NCBI RefSeq assembly: GCF_028898845.1
Contig: NZ_CP118574.1
Coordinates: 5,925,001 to 5,989,000 of the forward strand
Source of the DNA: Streptomyces sp. WZ-12
GTDB lineage: Bacteria; Actinomycetota; Actinomycetes; Streptomycetales; Streptomycetaceae
Reading direction: 5' to 3'
Length of the DNA: 64,000 nucleotides
Part shown: positions 46,628 through 55,620 of the stretch, piece after piece
How positions within the stretch are numbered: position 1 is the first letter of the stretch
Layout: every line of letters starts with the position of its first letter
Translations under genes and position numbers: made by a program
Notes under the pieces: generated by a model
The model's database searches: none
What the model was told of the DNA's origin: nothing
What the model saw: only the letters and a program-made list of their open reading frames with translations

Positions 46628-46654
46628 CTGGCACTCGGGCCAGGTGAGTGCCAG
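46628..46654 (+). promoter_or_regulatory. CIRCE operator (HrcA binding site)
   Basis: CTGGCACTC, 9 nt, GAGTGCCAG: a perfect 9-bp inverted repeat matching the CIRCE consensus TTAGCACTC-N9-GAGTGCTAA at the core. It overlaps the start of the hrcA-dnaJ2 transcript and predicts autoregulation by HrcA. Confidence 0.93.
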
Positions 46655-46696
46655 TGAAGAGACGACCGGCGGGACGGCCGACTGGAGGTGGCGGAA

Positions 46697-47713
46697 ATGC
46701 TCAGTGAACGCAGGCTCGAAGTGCTGCGCGCCATCGTCCAGGACTACGTAGGGACGGAGGAGCCGGTCGGCTCCAAGGCCCTCACCGAGCGCCACAAGCT
46801 GGGCGTCTCCCCGGCCACCGTCCGCAATGACATGGCGGCCCTGGAGGACGAGGGCTTCATCGCCCAGCCGCACACCAGCGCCGGCCGGATCCCGACCGAC
46901 AAGGGCTACCGCCTCTTCGTCGACAAGATGGCCGGCGTCAAGCCGCTGTCCGTCCCCGAGCGGCGGGCGATCCAGAATTTCCTGGACGGCGCCGTCGACC
47001 TCGACGACGTGGTGGGCCGCACCGTGCGGCTGCTGGCGCAGCTCACCCGACAGGTCGCGGTGGTGCAGTACCCGTCCCTGACGCGGTCCACCGTCCGGCA
47101 CGTCGAGCTGCTGGCGCTGGCCCCGGCCCGGCTGATGCTGGTGTTGATCACCGACACCGGCCGCGTCGAGCAGCGGCTCATCGACTGCCAGACGCCGTTC
47201 GGCGAGACGTCCCTGGCGGACCTGCGCGCCCGGCTCAACAGCCGGATCGTCGGCCGCCGTTTCACCGACGTCCCGCAGCTCGTGCAGGATCTCCCGGAAT
47301 CCTTCGAACAGGACGACCGGGCCACCGTATCGACAGTACTGTCGGTGTTGCTGGAGACTTTGGTGGAGGAGACCGAAGAGCGGTTGATGATCGGCGGCAC
47401 CGCCAATCTGACGCGCTTCGGGCATGATTTCCCCCTGACCATCCGGCCGGTGCTGGAAGCCCTTGAGGAGCACGTGGTGCTGCTCAAGCTGCTCGGGGAG
47501 GCCAACGACTCGGGCATGACCGTACGCATCGGGCATGAGAATGCTCACGAGGGCCTGACGTCCACCTCGGTCGTCACCGTCGGATACGGTTCGGGCGACG
47601 AGGCCGTCGCGAAATTGGGCGTGGTCGGACCGACCCGCATGGACTACCCCGGAACGATGGGAGCGGTACGCGCAGTGGCACGTTACGTCGGACAGATCCT
47701 CGCGGAGTCGTAA
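46697..47713 (+). CDS. hrcA: Heat-inducible transcriptional repressor HrcA
   Basis: HrcA represses heat-shock genes by binding CIRCE and is kept active by the GroE chaperonin. The 338-residue protein has the N-terminal winged helix ([47 protein letters not shown]) and the C-terminal GAF-like HrcA domain ([20 protein letters not shown]). ATG 46697 is chosen because GGAGG lies 8 nt upstream; GTG 46688 overlaps that site. Its TAA is followed with no gap by the dnaJ start. Confidence 0.97.
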   Translation: MLSERRLEVLRAIVQDYVGTEEPVGSKALTERHKLGVSPATVRNDMAALEDEGFIAQPHTSAGRIPTDKGYRLFVDKMAGVKPLSVPERRAIQNFLDGAVDLDDVVGRTVRLLAQLTRQVAVVQYPSLTRSTVRHVELLALAPARLMLVLITDTGRVEQRLIDCQTPFGETSLADLRARLNSRIVGRRFTDVPQLVQDLPESFEQDDRATVSTVLSVLLETLVEETEERLMIGGTANLTRFGHDFPLTIRPVLEALEEHVVLLKLLGEANDSGMTVRIGHENAHEGLTSTSVVTVGYGSGDEAVAKLGVVGPTRMDYPGTMGAVRAVARYVGQILAES

Positions 47714-48850
47714 GTGGCCACGGATTACTACTCGGTCCTCGGCGTCAGCCGTGACGCCTCGCAGGACCAGATCAAGAAGGCTTTCCGGCGGCTGGCGCGC
47801 GAGCTCCACCCGGATGTGAACCCGGATCCCAAGACCCAGGAGCGGTTCAAGGAGATCAACGCCGCCTACGAGGTCCTGTCGGATCCGCAGAAGAAGCAGG
47901 TCTACGACCTCGGTGGCGACCCCCTCTCGCAGGCCGGCGGCGCCGGTGGCGCGGGCGGCTTCGGCGCGGGCTTCGGGAACTTCTCCGACATCATGGACGC
48001 GTTCTTCGGCACGGCCTCGCAGCGCGGCCCGCGCTCGCGGACCCGCCGCGGCCAGGACGCGATGATCCGCCTCGAAATCGAGTTGAGCGAGGCCGCGTTC
48101 GGCACCACCAAGGACATCCAGGTCGACACCGCCGTCGTCTGCACCACGTGCAGCGGCGAGGGCGCCGCGCCGGGCACCTCGGCGCAGACCTGTGACATGT
48201 GCCGCGGCCGCGGCGAGGTCTCGCAGGTCACCCGGTCCTTCCTGGGCCAGGTCATGACGTCCCGACCCTGCCCCCAGTGCCAGGGCTTCGGCACGGTCGT
48301 CCCGACCCCGTGCCCGGAGTGCGCGGGCGACGGCCGGATCCGCTCCCGCCGCACCCTCACGGTCAAGATCCCGGCCGGTGTCGACAACGGCACCCGGATC
48401 CAGTTGGCCGGCGAGGGCGAGGTCGGCCCCGGCGGCGGCCCCGCCGGCGACCTCTACGTCGAGATCCACGAGCTGCCTCACCCGGTGTTCCAGCGCCGCG
48501 GCGACGACCTGCACTGCACGGTCACCATCCCGATGACCGCGGCGGCGCTGGGCACCAAGTGCCCCCTGGAGACGCTCGACGGCATGGAGGATGTCGACGT
48601 CCGGCCCGGCACCCAGTCCGGCCAGTCGATCCCGCTGCACGGCCGCGGCGTGACCCACCTGCGCGGCAACGGCCGCGGCGATCTGATCGTCCACGTCGAG
48701 GTGCAGACCCCGAGCAAGCTGGAGCCCGAGCAGGAGGAACTGCTGCGCCGGCTGGCCAAGCTGCGCGGCGAGGAGCGCCCGCAGGGACAGTTCCAGCCCG
48801 GGCAACAGGGGCTGTTCTCGCGGTTGAAGGACGCGTTCAACGGGCGGTAG
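47714..48850 (+). CDS. dnaJ2: Chaperone protein DnaJ (second copy type, with hrcA)
   Basis: DnaJ co-chaperone, 378 residues: J domain with HPD at 32-34, Gly/Phe-rich linker (about 74-90), and four CxxCxGxG zinc motifs (C143/C146, C160/C163, C186/C189, C200/C203), then the substrate-binding C-terminal domains. Its GTG start directly abuts the hrcA stop (TAA GTG), so translation is coupled. Being in the CIRCE-controlled operon, it should be heat induced. Streptomycetes usually carry another dnaJ with dnaK elsewhere. Confidence 0.97.
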   Translation: MATDYYSVLGVSRDASQDQIKKAFRRLARELHPDVNPDPKTQERFKEINAAYEVLSDPQKKQVYDLGGDPLSQAGGAGGAGGFGAGFGNFSDIMDAFFGTASQRGPRSRTRRGQDAMIRLEIELSEAAFGTTKDIQVDTAVVCTTCSGEGAAPGTSAQTCDMCRGRGEVSQVTRSFLGQVMTSRPCPQCQGFGTVVPTPCPECAGDGRIRSRRTLTVKIPAGVDNGTRIQLAGEGEVGPGGGPAGDLYVEIHELPHPVFQRRGDDLHCTVTIPMTAAALGTKCPLETLDGMEDVDVRPGTQSGQSIPLHGRGVTHLRGNGRGDLIVHVEVQTPSKLEPEQEELLRRLAKLRGEERPQGQFQPGQQGLFSRLKDAFNGR

Positions 48851-48925
48851 GCGCACGGGTCGGGGCGGTGGTCAGGGGGTTTCCCGCGGCCGTCGCCCCG
48901 GTTCTGGGCAGGGCGAGGGGCGTGA

Positions 48926-48931
48926 CACGAT
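48926..48931 (+). promoter_or_regulatory. Possible leaderless -10 for the nitronate monooxygenase
   Basis: CACGAT lies 6 nt before ATG 48938; a weaker match to TANNNT than at other genes. Confidence 0.3.
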
Positions 48932-48937
48932 GTGGGC

Positions 48938-50074
48938 ATGCCCACCGCGCTCACCGATCTCTGCCGCCACCCCATCGTGCAGGCCCCGATGGCGGGTGGT
49001 GGCTCCGGACCCGAGTTGGCCGCCGCCGTCTGCGAGGCCGGCGGCCTCGGCTTCCTGGCGGCCGGCTACAAGACCGCCGACGGCATGTACCAGGAGATCA
49101 AGCAACTGCGCGGGCTGACCGGCCGGCCCTTCGGCGTCAACCTCTTCATGCCGCAACCCCCGTTGGCCGACGCCTCCGCCGTCGCGGTCTACCGCGAGCA
49201 ACTCGCCGGCGAGGCCACCTGGTACGAGACCGAGCTCGGCGACGCGGACGCCCCCGCCGACGACGGCTACGAGGCCAAGCTGGCGATCCTCCGCGACGAC
49301 CCGGTGCCGGTGGTCTCCTTCACCTTCGGATGCCCCTCGCGGGCGGTCCTCGACGCGTTCGCCAAGGTCGGTACGTACACCATCGTCACGGTCACCACGG
49401 CCGCCGAGGCGCAGGCCGCGCAGTGGTCGGGGGCCGACGCGGTGTGCGTGCAGGGCGTGGAGGCGGGCGGCCACCAGGGCACCCACCGGGACGACCCACA
49501 CGCCGACGGCACCGGCGCCGGGCTGGGTTTGGTGGCGCTGCTGGCGCAGGTGCGGGAGACGGTGCAGATCCCGGTGATCGCCGCCGGCGGGCTGATGCGC
49601 GGCGCCCAGATCGCCGCGGTGCTGGCCGCCGGCGCCACGATGGCGCAGCTGGGCACCGCCTTCCTGATCACCCCCGAGTCCGGCGCCCACCCGCTGCACA
49701 AGCAGGCGTTGATCAACCCCCTGTTCACCCATACCGAGTTGACCAGGGCGTTCTCCGGGCGGCCGGCCCGCGGACTGGTGAACCGTTTCCTTCGCGAGCA
49801 CGGCCCGTACGCCCCGGCCGCCTACCCGGCCGTGCACTACCTCACCTCCCCGGTCCGCAAGGCCGCCGCCAAGGCGGGCGACGCCCAGGGGATGAACCTC
49901 TGGGCGGGGCAGGGCCATCGGCTGGCACGGGAGCTACCCGCCGGGCAGTTGGTGGAGGTCCTGATGGCCGAACTCGACGCCGCCCGCGCCGCGTTGGCCA
50001 ACGGCCGCCTGCCCGAAGCCGGTTGCGGCACGGGCGGAGATGCCGGTTGCGGCACGGGCGGAGGTGCGGCATGA
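48938..50074 (+). CDS. Nitronate monooxygenase family flavoprotein
   Basis: This 378-residue TIM-barrel FMN enzyme of the NMO/2-nitropropane dioxygenase type has the N-terminal QAPMAGGGSGPELAAAV and the GGHQGTH motif with the catalytic histidine. IPVIAAGGLMRG and ATMAQLGTAFL bind FMN phosphate. The family oxidises alkyl nitronates such as propionate 3-nitronate. The C-terminal 16 residues are encoded by a 24-bp tandem duplication. The last bases overlap the rsmE start (ATGA). Confidence 0.9.
   Translation: MPTALTDLCRHPIVQAPMAGGGSGPELAAAVCEAGGLGFLAAGYKTADGMYQEIKQLRGLTGRPFGVNLFMPQPPLADASAVAVYREQLAGEATWYETELGDADAPADDGYEAKLAILRDDPVPVVSFTFGCPSRAVLDAFAKVGTYTIVTVTTAAEAQAAQWSGADAVCVQGVEAGGHQGTHRDDPHADGTGAGLGLVALLAQVRETVQIPVIAAGGLMRGAQIAAVLAAGATMAQLGTAFLITPESGAHPLHKQALINPLFTHTELTRAFSGRPARGLVNRFLREHGPYAPAAYPAVHYLTSPVRKAAAKAGDAQGMNLWAGQGHRLARELPAGQLVEVLMAELDAARAALANGRLPEAGCGTGGDAGCGTGGGAA
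50018..50065. repeat. 24-bp tandem duplication at the NMO/rsmE junction
   Basis: Two 24-bp units (50018-50041, 50042-50065) differ by one base. Each ends in GGCGGAG(A/G), so the ribosome binding site of rsmE is duplicated, and the frame of the NMO C-terminus is kept (8 residues repeated). Confidence 0.85.
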
Positions 50075-50820
50075 CCGCCCCCGTCTTCCTCGTCGACGTC
50101 GAGGCGCTCGCCGGTGTACGGGCCGGCGGCACGCTCACCCTGGACGGCCCCGAGGGTCGGCACGCGGTGTCGGTGCGGCGGCTCCGCGTCGGCGAGGAGA
50201 TCGTCCTGACGGACGGCGCAGGCACCGGCGCCGAGGGCACCGTCGCCGCCGTCGAGGGCAAGGACCGGCTCACCGTCGCCGTCACCGCGCTGCGCACCGA
50301 GGAGCCGCCGGCGCCCACCCTCACCGTCGTGCAGGCGCTGCCCAAGGGCGACCGCGGGGAACTGGCCGTGGAGACCATGACGGAGACCGGGGTGGACGCC
50401 ATCGTGCCGTGGCCCGCGGCCCGTTGCGTCACCCAGTGGAAGGGCGAACGGGCCGCCAAGTCGCTCGCCAAATGGCGGGCCACCGCACGGGAGGCCGGCA
50501 AGCAGTCCCGCCGACTGACCTTCCCGCAGGTCACCGACCCGCTGTCGACCAAGAAGGTCGCCGAGCTGCTCGCCGACGCCGACTTCGCCGCCGTCCTCCA
50601 CGAGGAGGGCAGCAGCCCGCTCGCCACCGCCGAACTCCCCACCCAGGGCTCGATCGTGCTGGTCGTCGGCCCAGAAGGGGGCGTCGCGCCGGAGGAGTTG
50701 GCGCTCTTCGCCGAGGCAGGGGCGAAGCCGTATCGGTTGGGGGCGAGCGTGTTGCGGACGTCTACCGCGGGGACGGCGGCAGTGGCGTTGCTGCTGGGGC
50801 GCACGGGGCGCTGGGGCTAG
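50071..50820 (+). CDS. rsmE: 16S rRNA (uracil-1498-N3)-methyltransferase
   Basis: RsmE methylates U1498 of 16S rRNA. The 249-residue protein has an N-terminal PUA-like domain (FLVDVEAL, LRVGEEIVLTDG) and a SPOUT knot methyltransferase domain with ALPKGDRGE, VGPEGGVAPEEL and the C-terminal SVLRTSTAGTAAVALL. The ATG overlaps the upstream stop (ATGA), with GGAGG upstream. Adjacency to dnaJ is common in bacteria. Confidence 0.96.
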   Translation: MTAPVFLVDVEALAGVRAGGTLTLDGPEGRHAVSVRRLRVGEEIVLTDGAGTGAEGTVAAVEGKDRLTVAVTALRTEEPPAPTLTVVQALPKGDRGELAVETMTETGVDAIVPWPAARCVTQWKGERAAKSLAKWRATAREAGKQSRRLTFPQVTDPLSTKKVAELLADADFAAVLHEEGSSPLATAELPTQGSIVLVVGPEGGVAPEELALFAEAGAKPYRLGASVLRTSTAGTAAVALLLGRTGRWG

Positions 50821-50830
50821 GTTCGGCCCC

Positions 50831-50942
50831 CGTTGTCGCCTTCCCCGCCGTGGGCCTGCGGCCGGCTGGGTCCCACGTTGTCGGCTTTCCCGCCGTCGCC
50901 CTGCGGCCGGCTGGTTCCCACGTTGTTGGCTTTCCCGCCGTG
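50831..50942. repeat. 45-bp direct repeat, about 2.5 copies
   Basis: Units start at 50831, 50876 and 50921 (core CGTTGTCGGCTTTCCCGCCG then CCTGCGGCCGGCTGG). The third is truncated. Confidence 0.85.
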
Positions 50943-51031
50943 GGGGTTGCGGCTCCGCTGCGCGGGGCGGTGCCGCTGCGCGGGGCGGGTGGGGTTGTTG
51001 TCCGCTGCGCGGGGCTGTTGGGTGCGGTGAC

Positions 51032-51096
51032 GGGCCTGCGGGGTGGGTGTGCAGGACTGCTTCGCTTTACGTCCTGCACACCCACCCCTCCGGCCC
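51032..51096. terminator. Very strong bidirectional hairpin
   Basis: A perfect 18-bp stem (51040-51057 with 51071-51088) with a 13-nt loop, plus an outer GGGCC/GGCCC pair, lies between convergent genes. The unusually long perfect stem also makes it a candidate member of a repeat family. Confidence 0.75.
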
Positions 51097-51188
51097 GCCC
51101 CCTCCCGTTGGGGGTGGTGAAGGGGGCGGCGGGGGTTGGGCGTTGTGGTGCTCTGGAGGTCAATGCCCAGGCTGGGGGCCCGGGTTGG

Positions 51189-51620
51189 TCAGGTGAGGAG
51201 TTCGGCGGTCAGGGTGATGTTCTTGACGCCTGCCAGGGCCTGGCTGACGGGGCAGTTCTGCTTGGCGTCCTGGGCCGCGGACTGGAAGTCGGGGGCGGAG
51301 AGGCCGGGGACGCGGGCCTTGACGGTGAGGGCGATCGCGGTGATGCCCTCGCCGGGCTGGAAGGTGACGTCGGCCTGGGTGTCGAGGCTTTCGACGGTGT
51401 GGCCCTTGCCGGCCAGGCCGTGCGAGAGGGCCATCGAGTAGCAGGAGGAGTGGGCCGCCGCGATCAGTTCCTCGGGGCTGGTGACGCCGTTCGGCTGCTC
51501 CGCGCGGGCGGGCCAGTTCACGTCGTAGGTGCCGACCTTGGAGGACTCCAGGGCGACGGTGCCCTTGCCCTGGAGGAGGTTGCCTTCCCAATGGGTCTTG
51601 GCGGTGCGCGTGGTTGCCAT
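51189..51620 (-). CDS. OsmC/Ohr family peroxiredoxin-like protein
   Basis: This 143-residue protein of the OsmC family reduces organic peroxides through two cysteines. Visible parts are WEGNLLQGKGTVAL, SPEELIAAAHSSCYSMALSHGL with the first active cysteine in SSCY, and CPVSQALAGV with the second cysteine near the C-terminus. The length and cysteine spacing fit OsmC. GGGAG lies about 9 nt before the ATG. It is probably stress induced, though no specific promoter was recognised. Confidence 0.93.
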   Translation of the reverse strand: MATTRTAKTHWEGNLLQGKGTVALESSKVGTYDVNWPARAEQPNGVTSPEELIAAAHSSCYSMALSHGLAGKGHTVESLDTQADVTFQPGEGITAIALTVKARVPGLSAPDFQSAAQDAKQNCPVSQALAGVKNITLTAELLT

Positions 51621-51815
51621 GGTGCATAACTCCCGTTTGTGGGGCCAATGCGGTCTTGAGAGGTCAGCTTAGGGTCAGACCGGTCGCGATCCGCAGGATC
51701 GACTCCGGGCCTCCTGGACCGGCCCGCGGGGCCGCCCGGGGTGATCGGCTAGCATCCGGAGGGCGTACGCACGGTGCGTACGGCGCACGCCGCGCGACCC
51801 GGGAGGAGCCCACCG

Positions 51816-52175
51816 GTGGCGGGAAAACCGCAGGCCGACTGCCTGTTCTGCAAGATCGTGGCGGGAGAGGTACCGGCGACGATCGTCCGTGAGACGGAGA
51901 CCACCGTCGCCTTCCGCGACATCAATCCCCAGGCACCCACGCACGTCCTGGTGATCCCCAAGGCGCACTACCCGGACGCGGCGTCGCTCGCCGGCGCCGA
52001 GCCCGAGGTGATCGCCGACATACTGCGCGAGTCACGCGAGGTCGCCGCCGCGGACCAGATCGAGGAGACCGGCTACCGGGTCGTCTTCAACACCGGCGCC
52101 GGCGCCGGCCAGACCGTCTTCCACGCGCACCTGCACGTCCTCGGGGGCCGCGGCCTCCAGTGGCCTCCCGGATAA
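51816..52175 (+). CDS. HIT family (histidine triad) nucleotide-binding protein
   Basis: This 119-residue HIT protein has a CLFCKI zinc-type N-terminus and the histidine triad H103-x-H105-x-H107 in HAHLHVLGG. HINT-like members hydrolyse nucleoside phosphoramidates. GTG 51816 is favoured over upstream codons by GGGAGGAG 8 nt before it. The next gene starts 6 nt after the stop and is probably cotranscribed. Confidence 0.93.
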   Translation: MAGKPQADCLFCKIVAGEVPATIVRETETTVAFRDINPQAPTHVLVIPKAHYPDAASLAGAEPEVIADILRESREVAAADQIEETGYRVVFNTGAGAGQTVFHAHLHVLGGRGLQWPPG

Positions 52176-52181
52176 CGAGCC

Positions 52182-53087
52182 ATGTCGGTACGCGAACTGG
52201 TCGTCCTCGGGACCGCCAGCCAGGTCCCCACCCGGCACCGCAACCACAACGGCTATCTGCTGCGGTGGGACGGCCAGGGGCTGCTCTTCGACCCGGGCGA
52301 GGGCACCCAGCGGCAGATGCTGCGGGCCGGCGTCGCCGCCCACGACCTCAACCGGATCTGCATCACCCACTTCCACGGCGACCACTCGCTGGGCCTGGCC
52401 GGGGTGATCCAGCGGATCAACCTCGACCGGGTGCCGCACCCGGTGACGGCCCATTACCCGGCCAGCGGCGAGCGGTTCTTCGAGCGGCTGCGGTACGCCA
52501 CCGCCTACCGCGAGACCGTCAAGATCGCCCAGCGGCCGGTCTCCGCCGACGGTGAACTGGACCGCGACAAGAGCTACGTCCTGACCGCGCGCAAGCTCTC
52601 GCACCCGGTCGAGTCGTACGGCTACCGGCTCACCGAGCCGGACGGCCGGCGGATGCTGCCGGAGCGGCTGGCCGCCCACGGCATCGCTGGACCGGACGTC
52701 GGACGCCTCCAACGGGACGGCGAACTGGGCGGCGTGACCCTCGACGAGGTCAGCGAGGCGCGGCCCGGCCAGAGCTTCGCCTTCGTCATGGACACCCGGC
52801 TGTGCGACGGCGTCCACGCCCTCGCGGACGGCGTGGACATGCTGGTGATCGAGTCCACGTTCCTCGACGAGGACGTCCAACTGGCGAAGGACCACGGACA
52901 CTTGACGGCCGGCCAGGCGGCGAAGGTGGCCGTCGACGCCGGGGTGCGGCACCTGGTGCTGACGCACTTCTCGCAGCGCTACGCCGATCCCGCGGATTTC
53001 GAGCGGCAGGCGCGGGCGGTGGGCTTCGCCGGCGAACTCACCGTCGCCAGGGACCTGTTGCGGATCCCGCTGCCCAAGAGGCGCTGA
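52182..53087 (+). CDS. rnz: Ribonuclease Z-like metallo-beta-lactamase protein
   Basis: This 301-residue MBL-fold nuclease has the [13 protein letters not shown] metal motif at 62-74 (H63, H65, D67, H68) and the C-terminal VLTHFSQRY, both typical of RNase Z. RNase Z cleaves the 3' end of tRNA precursors lacking CCA, which fits the non-CCA tRNA-Ala genes in this window. It lies 6 nt after the HIT gene stop. It could also be an RNase Z-like hydrolase, but the tRNase-type motifs are good. Confidence 0.9.
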   Translation: MSVRELVVLGTASQVPTRHRNHNGYLLRWDGQGLLFDPGEGTQRQMLRAGVAAHDLNRICITHFHGDHSLGLAGVIQRINLDRVPHPVTAHYPASGERFFERLRYATAYRETVKIAQRPVSADGELDRDKSYVLTARKLSHPVESYGYRLTEPDGRRMLPERLAAHGIAGPDVGRLQRDGELGGVTLDEVSEARPGQSFAFVMDTRLCDGVHALADGVDMLVIESTFLDEDVQLAKDHGHLTAGQAAKVAVDAGVRHLVLTHFSQRYADPADFERQARAVGFAGELTVARDLLRIPLPKRR

Positions 53088-53145
53088 CCCGCGGCCCGTA
53101 GAGCGGGACCCCGGCGCCCCTGGGCGAGCGCCGGGGCCGCACGCC

Positions 53146-53940
53146 TCACGGCAGGTAGTACATCGGGTTCGGCAGCTTGAAGGTGCGCCGCGCGGCGCCG
53201 CCCTCCAGGTCGCTGTACTGGTCGCCGAAGTTGGCGACGATGCGGTAGCCGAGGGACTCGATGTGCTTGCGGGTGCCCGACTTGAAGCCGATGGTCGAGC
53301 AGGTCGTGCCGCACGGCAGGTAGGACGGCGGGTGCTCCTTGTCCCGCAGGTAGACGTGGGCGCGGTCCAACGGGACGTCGTAGCCAACGTTCTTGAGGTT
53401 GCGCACGCTCCAGTCGCGCTGGGCCTCCTTGCGGCCGGTGACGAAGAAGACCTCGGCGCCCTTCTTGTGCGCCCAGGTGACCAGGTCGTTCATGCCGAAC
53501 ACCGCGGCCATGTCGGTGTGTTCGAGGTACTCGTCCTGGGACTTGGGTGTGAAGTTGAAGCCGACCTTCAGCTCGTAGTTGTAGGTCAGCAGCGTGGTGT
53601 CGTCCATGTCCAGGACGATCGCCGGCTTGGCCTTCCCGGTGTCCTTCTTGGCCAGCGCGTGCGCCAGGTAGGTGCGCGCCTTGGCCTCGATGCCGCGGAC
53701 CTGGCGGGCGTAGTTGCTGGTGGGGGAGGCGTAGTGCTCGCCGTCGGCCGTCACCGTGTCGCCGTAGTACGCCTTGATCTTGTCCTCGACCTGCGTGAGG
53801 TTGGGGATCTCCTTGTCGGTGCGCGGCACGGAGTGCTCGGCGGTGGCCTGGCCGGCGCCGAACACCGCGGTCCCGGCGACGAGGACGGCGGCCACCGCGC
53901 CGCCCAGGCGGACGCGGCGGGAGAGGACGGGACGGGGCAT
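53146..53940 (-). CDS. Secreted HAD-superfamily (class B type) acid phosphatase
   Basis: This 264-residue protein has a signal peptide (RR near residue 9, hydrophobic 12-26, cleavage near ATA-EH at about 34). A HAD phosphatase domain carries IVLDMDDTTL at 108-117 (nucleophile D111) and FFVTGRKEAQRDWSV, and ends with NFGDQYSDLEGG. The class B/C secreted acid phosphatases dephosphorylate external monophosphates. AAGGAG lies 6 nt before the ATG. It is divergent from the glucarate dehydratase-like gene. Confidence 0.9.
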   Translation of the reverse strand: MPRPVLSRRVRLGGAVAAVLVAGTAVFGAGQATAEHSVPRTDKEIPNLTQVEDKIKAYYGDTVTADGEHYASPTSNYARQVRGIEAKARTYLAHALAKKDTGKAKPAIVLDMDDTTLLTYNYELKVGFNFTPKSQDEYLEHTDMAAVFGMNDLVTWAHKKGAEVFFVTGRKEAQRDWSVRNLKNVGYDVPLDRAHVYLRDKEHPPSYLPCGTTCSTIGFKSGTRKHIESLGYRIVANFGDQYSDLEGGAARRTFKLPNPMYYLP

Positions 53941-54086
53941 GCGCGGCTCCTTCAGGAATCAGGGTGGTCCCGGGTAGGTGTAACAGAGGCGGTGCGCGAC
54001 TATCTACGCGCGGAGACTAACGGATTGATAAAGGGTGGGGACCGGGTGTCCGAACCGGGGCTCAACTGGACTGTCCGGTAAGCCCC

Positions 54087-54116
54087 TTGACGGTATACCG
54101 ACCCGCTCCTTAGCCT
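54087..54116 (+). promoter_or_regulatory. Promoter with internal palindrome for the glucarate dehydratase-like gene
   Basis: TTGACG (54087-54092), an 18-nt spacer and TAGCCT (54111-54116). The palindrome CGGTATACCG (54091-54100) lies in the spacer; GTATAC-centred sites are typical of GntR-type regulators. Confidence 0.55.
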
Positions 54117-54161
54117 CCATCCCGATCCATGGATGTTGTCTACATATGGAGACGAACGCCG

Positions 54162-55493
54162 ATGGTCGCCCCCCGCCCCGCGGACCTGCTCGTCGCCGAG
54201 GTCCGCCTCACCCCGGTCCTGATCGCCGACCCCCCACTTCTCAACACCCAAGGCGTGCACCAGCCGTACACCCCGCGCCTGATCATCGAGGTGGTCACCG
54301 AGGGCGGCGCCACCGGCCTGGGCGAGACCTACGGGGACACCGAATACCTCGCCCTGGCCCGCCCGTTGGCCAACGCCCTCGTCGGCCGATCGGTCACGGA
54401 CCTGAACGGCCTGGCGACGCTCGCCGAACGGACCGGCGCGGACTCCCTCGTAGCAGCCGGCGCGCACGGCGGGAACGGGGGCGCGCAGGGCGTGGACGCC
54501 GCCGGGCTGCGCGGCGTCCGCACCGCCGGCAAACTGCGCCGCTCGGTCCGCTCCGGTTTCGAGGTCGCCCTCCTGGACGCCTGGGGGCACGCCGCCGGCC
54601 TGCCCGTCCACGCCCTGCTCGGCGGCGCGGTGCGCGACCGCGTCCCCTACAGCGCCTACCTCTTCTACCGCTGGCAACGCCACCCCGAAGGCCCCGGTGA
54701 GACGGACGACTGGGGCGCCGCCCTGGACCCGGCCGGCATCGTCGCCCAGGCCCGCCGCTTCGCCGACCGGCACGGCTTCACGTCCTTCAAGCTCAAGGGC
54801 GGCGTCTTCGCACCGGAGGAGGAGACCGCCGCGATCCGGGCGCTGGCCGAGGAGTTCCCCGGGCGGCCGCTGCGGCTGGACCCCAACGGCGCCTGGACGG
54901 TGCCCACCGCGCTCCAGGTGGCCGACGCCCTCGCGGACGTCCTGGAATACCTGGAGGACCCGGTGAGCGGCACCGGGGCGATGGCCGAGGTCGCCGCCCG
55001 TACACCCATCCCGCTCGCCACCAACATGTGCGTCACCACCTTCGAGGAGATACCCGAGGCGGTGGCCCGCGACGCCGTACGGATCGTGCTCTCCGACCAC
55101 CACTACTGGGGCGGCCTGCACGCCACCCGCGAACTCGCCGCCCTCTGCCGCACGTTCGGCCTCGGGCTGGCCATGCACTCCAACACCCACCTGGGCATCA
55201 GCCTCGCCGCCATGACCCACGTGGCGGCCACCGTGCCCAACCTGGACCACGCCTGCGACACCCACTACCCCTGGCAGACCGAGGACGTCCTCGCCGAACG
55301 CCCCGTCTTCCGCGACGGCCACCTGGACGTCGGCGACGCCCCCGGCCTCGGCGTCACCCTCGACCGCGACCGGCTCGCCGCCCTGCACCAGCGCTGGCTG
55401 GCCGACGACGGCACCCACCGGGACCGCGACGACGCCGCCGCGATGCGCCGCGCCCACCCCGACTGGACCGCCCCGGCCGTGCCCCGTTGGTGA
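54162..55493 (+). CDS. gudD: Glucarate dehydratase-like enolase superfamily enzyme
   Basis: This 443-residue enolase-superfamily acid-sugar dehydratase has K210-x-K212 (SFKLKGG), D240 (RLDPNG), E265 (YLEDP), N288 (ATNM) and H339 (MHSNTHLG). These match the catalytic base and metal ligands of GlucD and make D-glucarate the best guess, though a related sugar acid is possible. The ATG at 54162 has GGAGA upstream; an ATG at 54129 has no ribosome site. No aldolase or kinase of the pathway follows, so it may be a lone enzyme. Confidence 0.85.
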   Translation: MVAPRPADLLVAEVRLTPVLIADPPLLNTQGVHQPYTPRLIIEVVTEGGATGLGETYGDTEYLALARPLANALVGRSVTDLNGLATLAERTGADSLVAAGAHGGNGGAQGVDAAGLRGVRTAGKLRRSVRSGFEVALLDAWGHAAGLPVHALLGGAVRDRVPYSAYLFYRWQRHPEGPGETDDWGAALDPAGIVAQARRFADRHGFTSFKLKGGVFAPEEETAAIRALAEEFPGRPLRLDPNGAWTVPTALQVADALADVLEYLEDPVSGTGAMAEVAARTPIPLATNMCVTTFEEIPEAVARDAVRIVLSDHHYWGGLHATRELAALCRTFGLGLAMHSNTHLGISLAAMTHVAATVPNLDHACDTHYPWQTEDVLAERPVFRDGHLDVGDAPGLGVTLDRDRLAALHQRWLADDGTHRDRDDAAAMRRAHPDWTAPAVPRW

Positions 55494-55620
55494 GACGGGC
55501 GGGCGGCAACCACCCGTCTCACCAACGGGGCACGCGCCGCGGCCGCGTGCGGTGTGGCACAACCCGGCGGCGGTGCGTCACAGTGGTCCCGTACGTGATC
55601 TTTGAAGAGGGGCGGTACCG

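Larger units (their letters stand above)
50821..51188. other. Convergent gap between rsmE and the OsmC gene
   Basis: The 368 bp are almost entirely repeats: a 45-bp direct repeat, G-rich GCTGCGCGGGGC units at about 50955-51015, and a very strong hairpin. No supported ORF. Confidence 0.6.
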
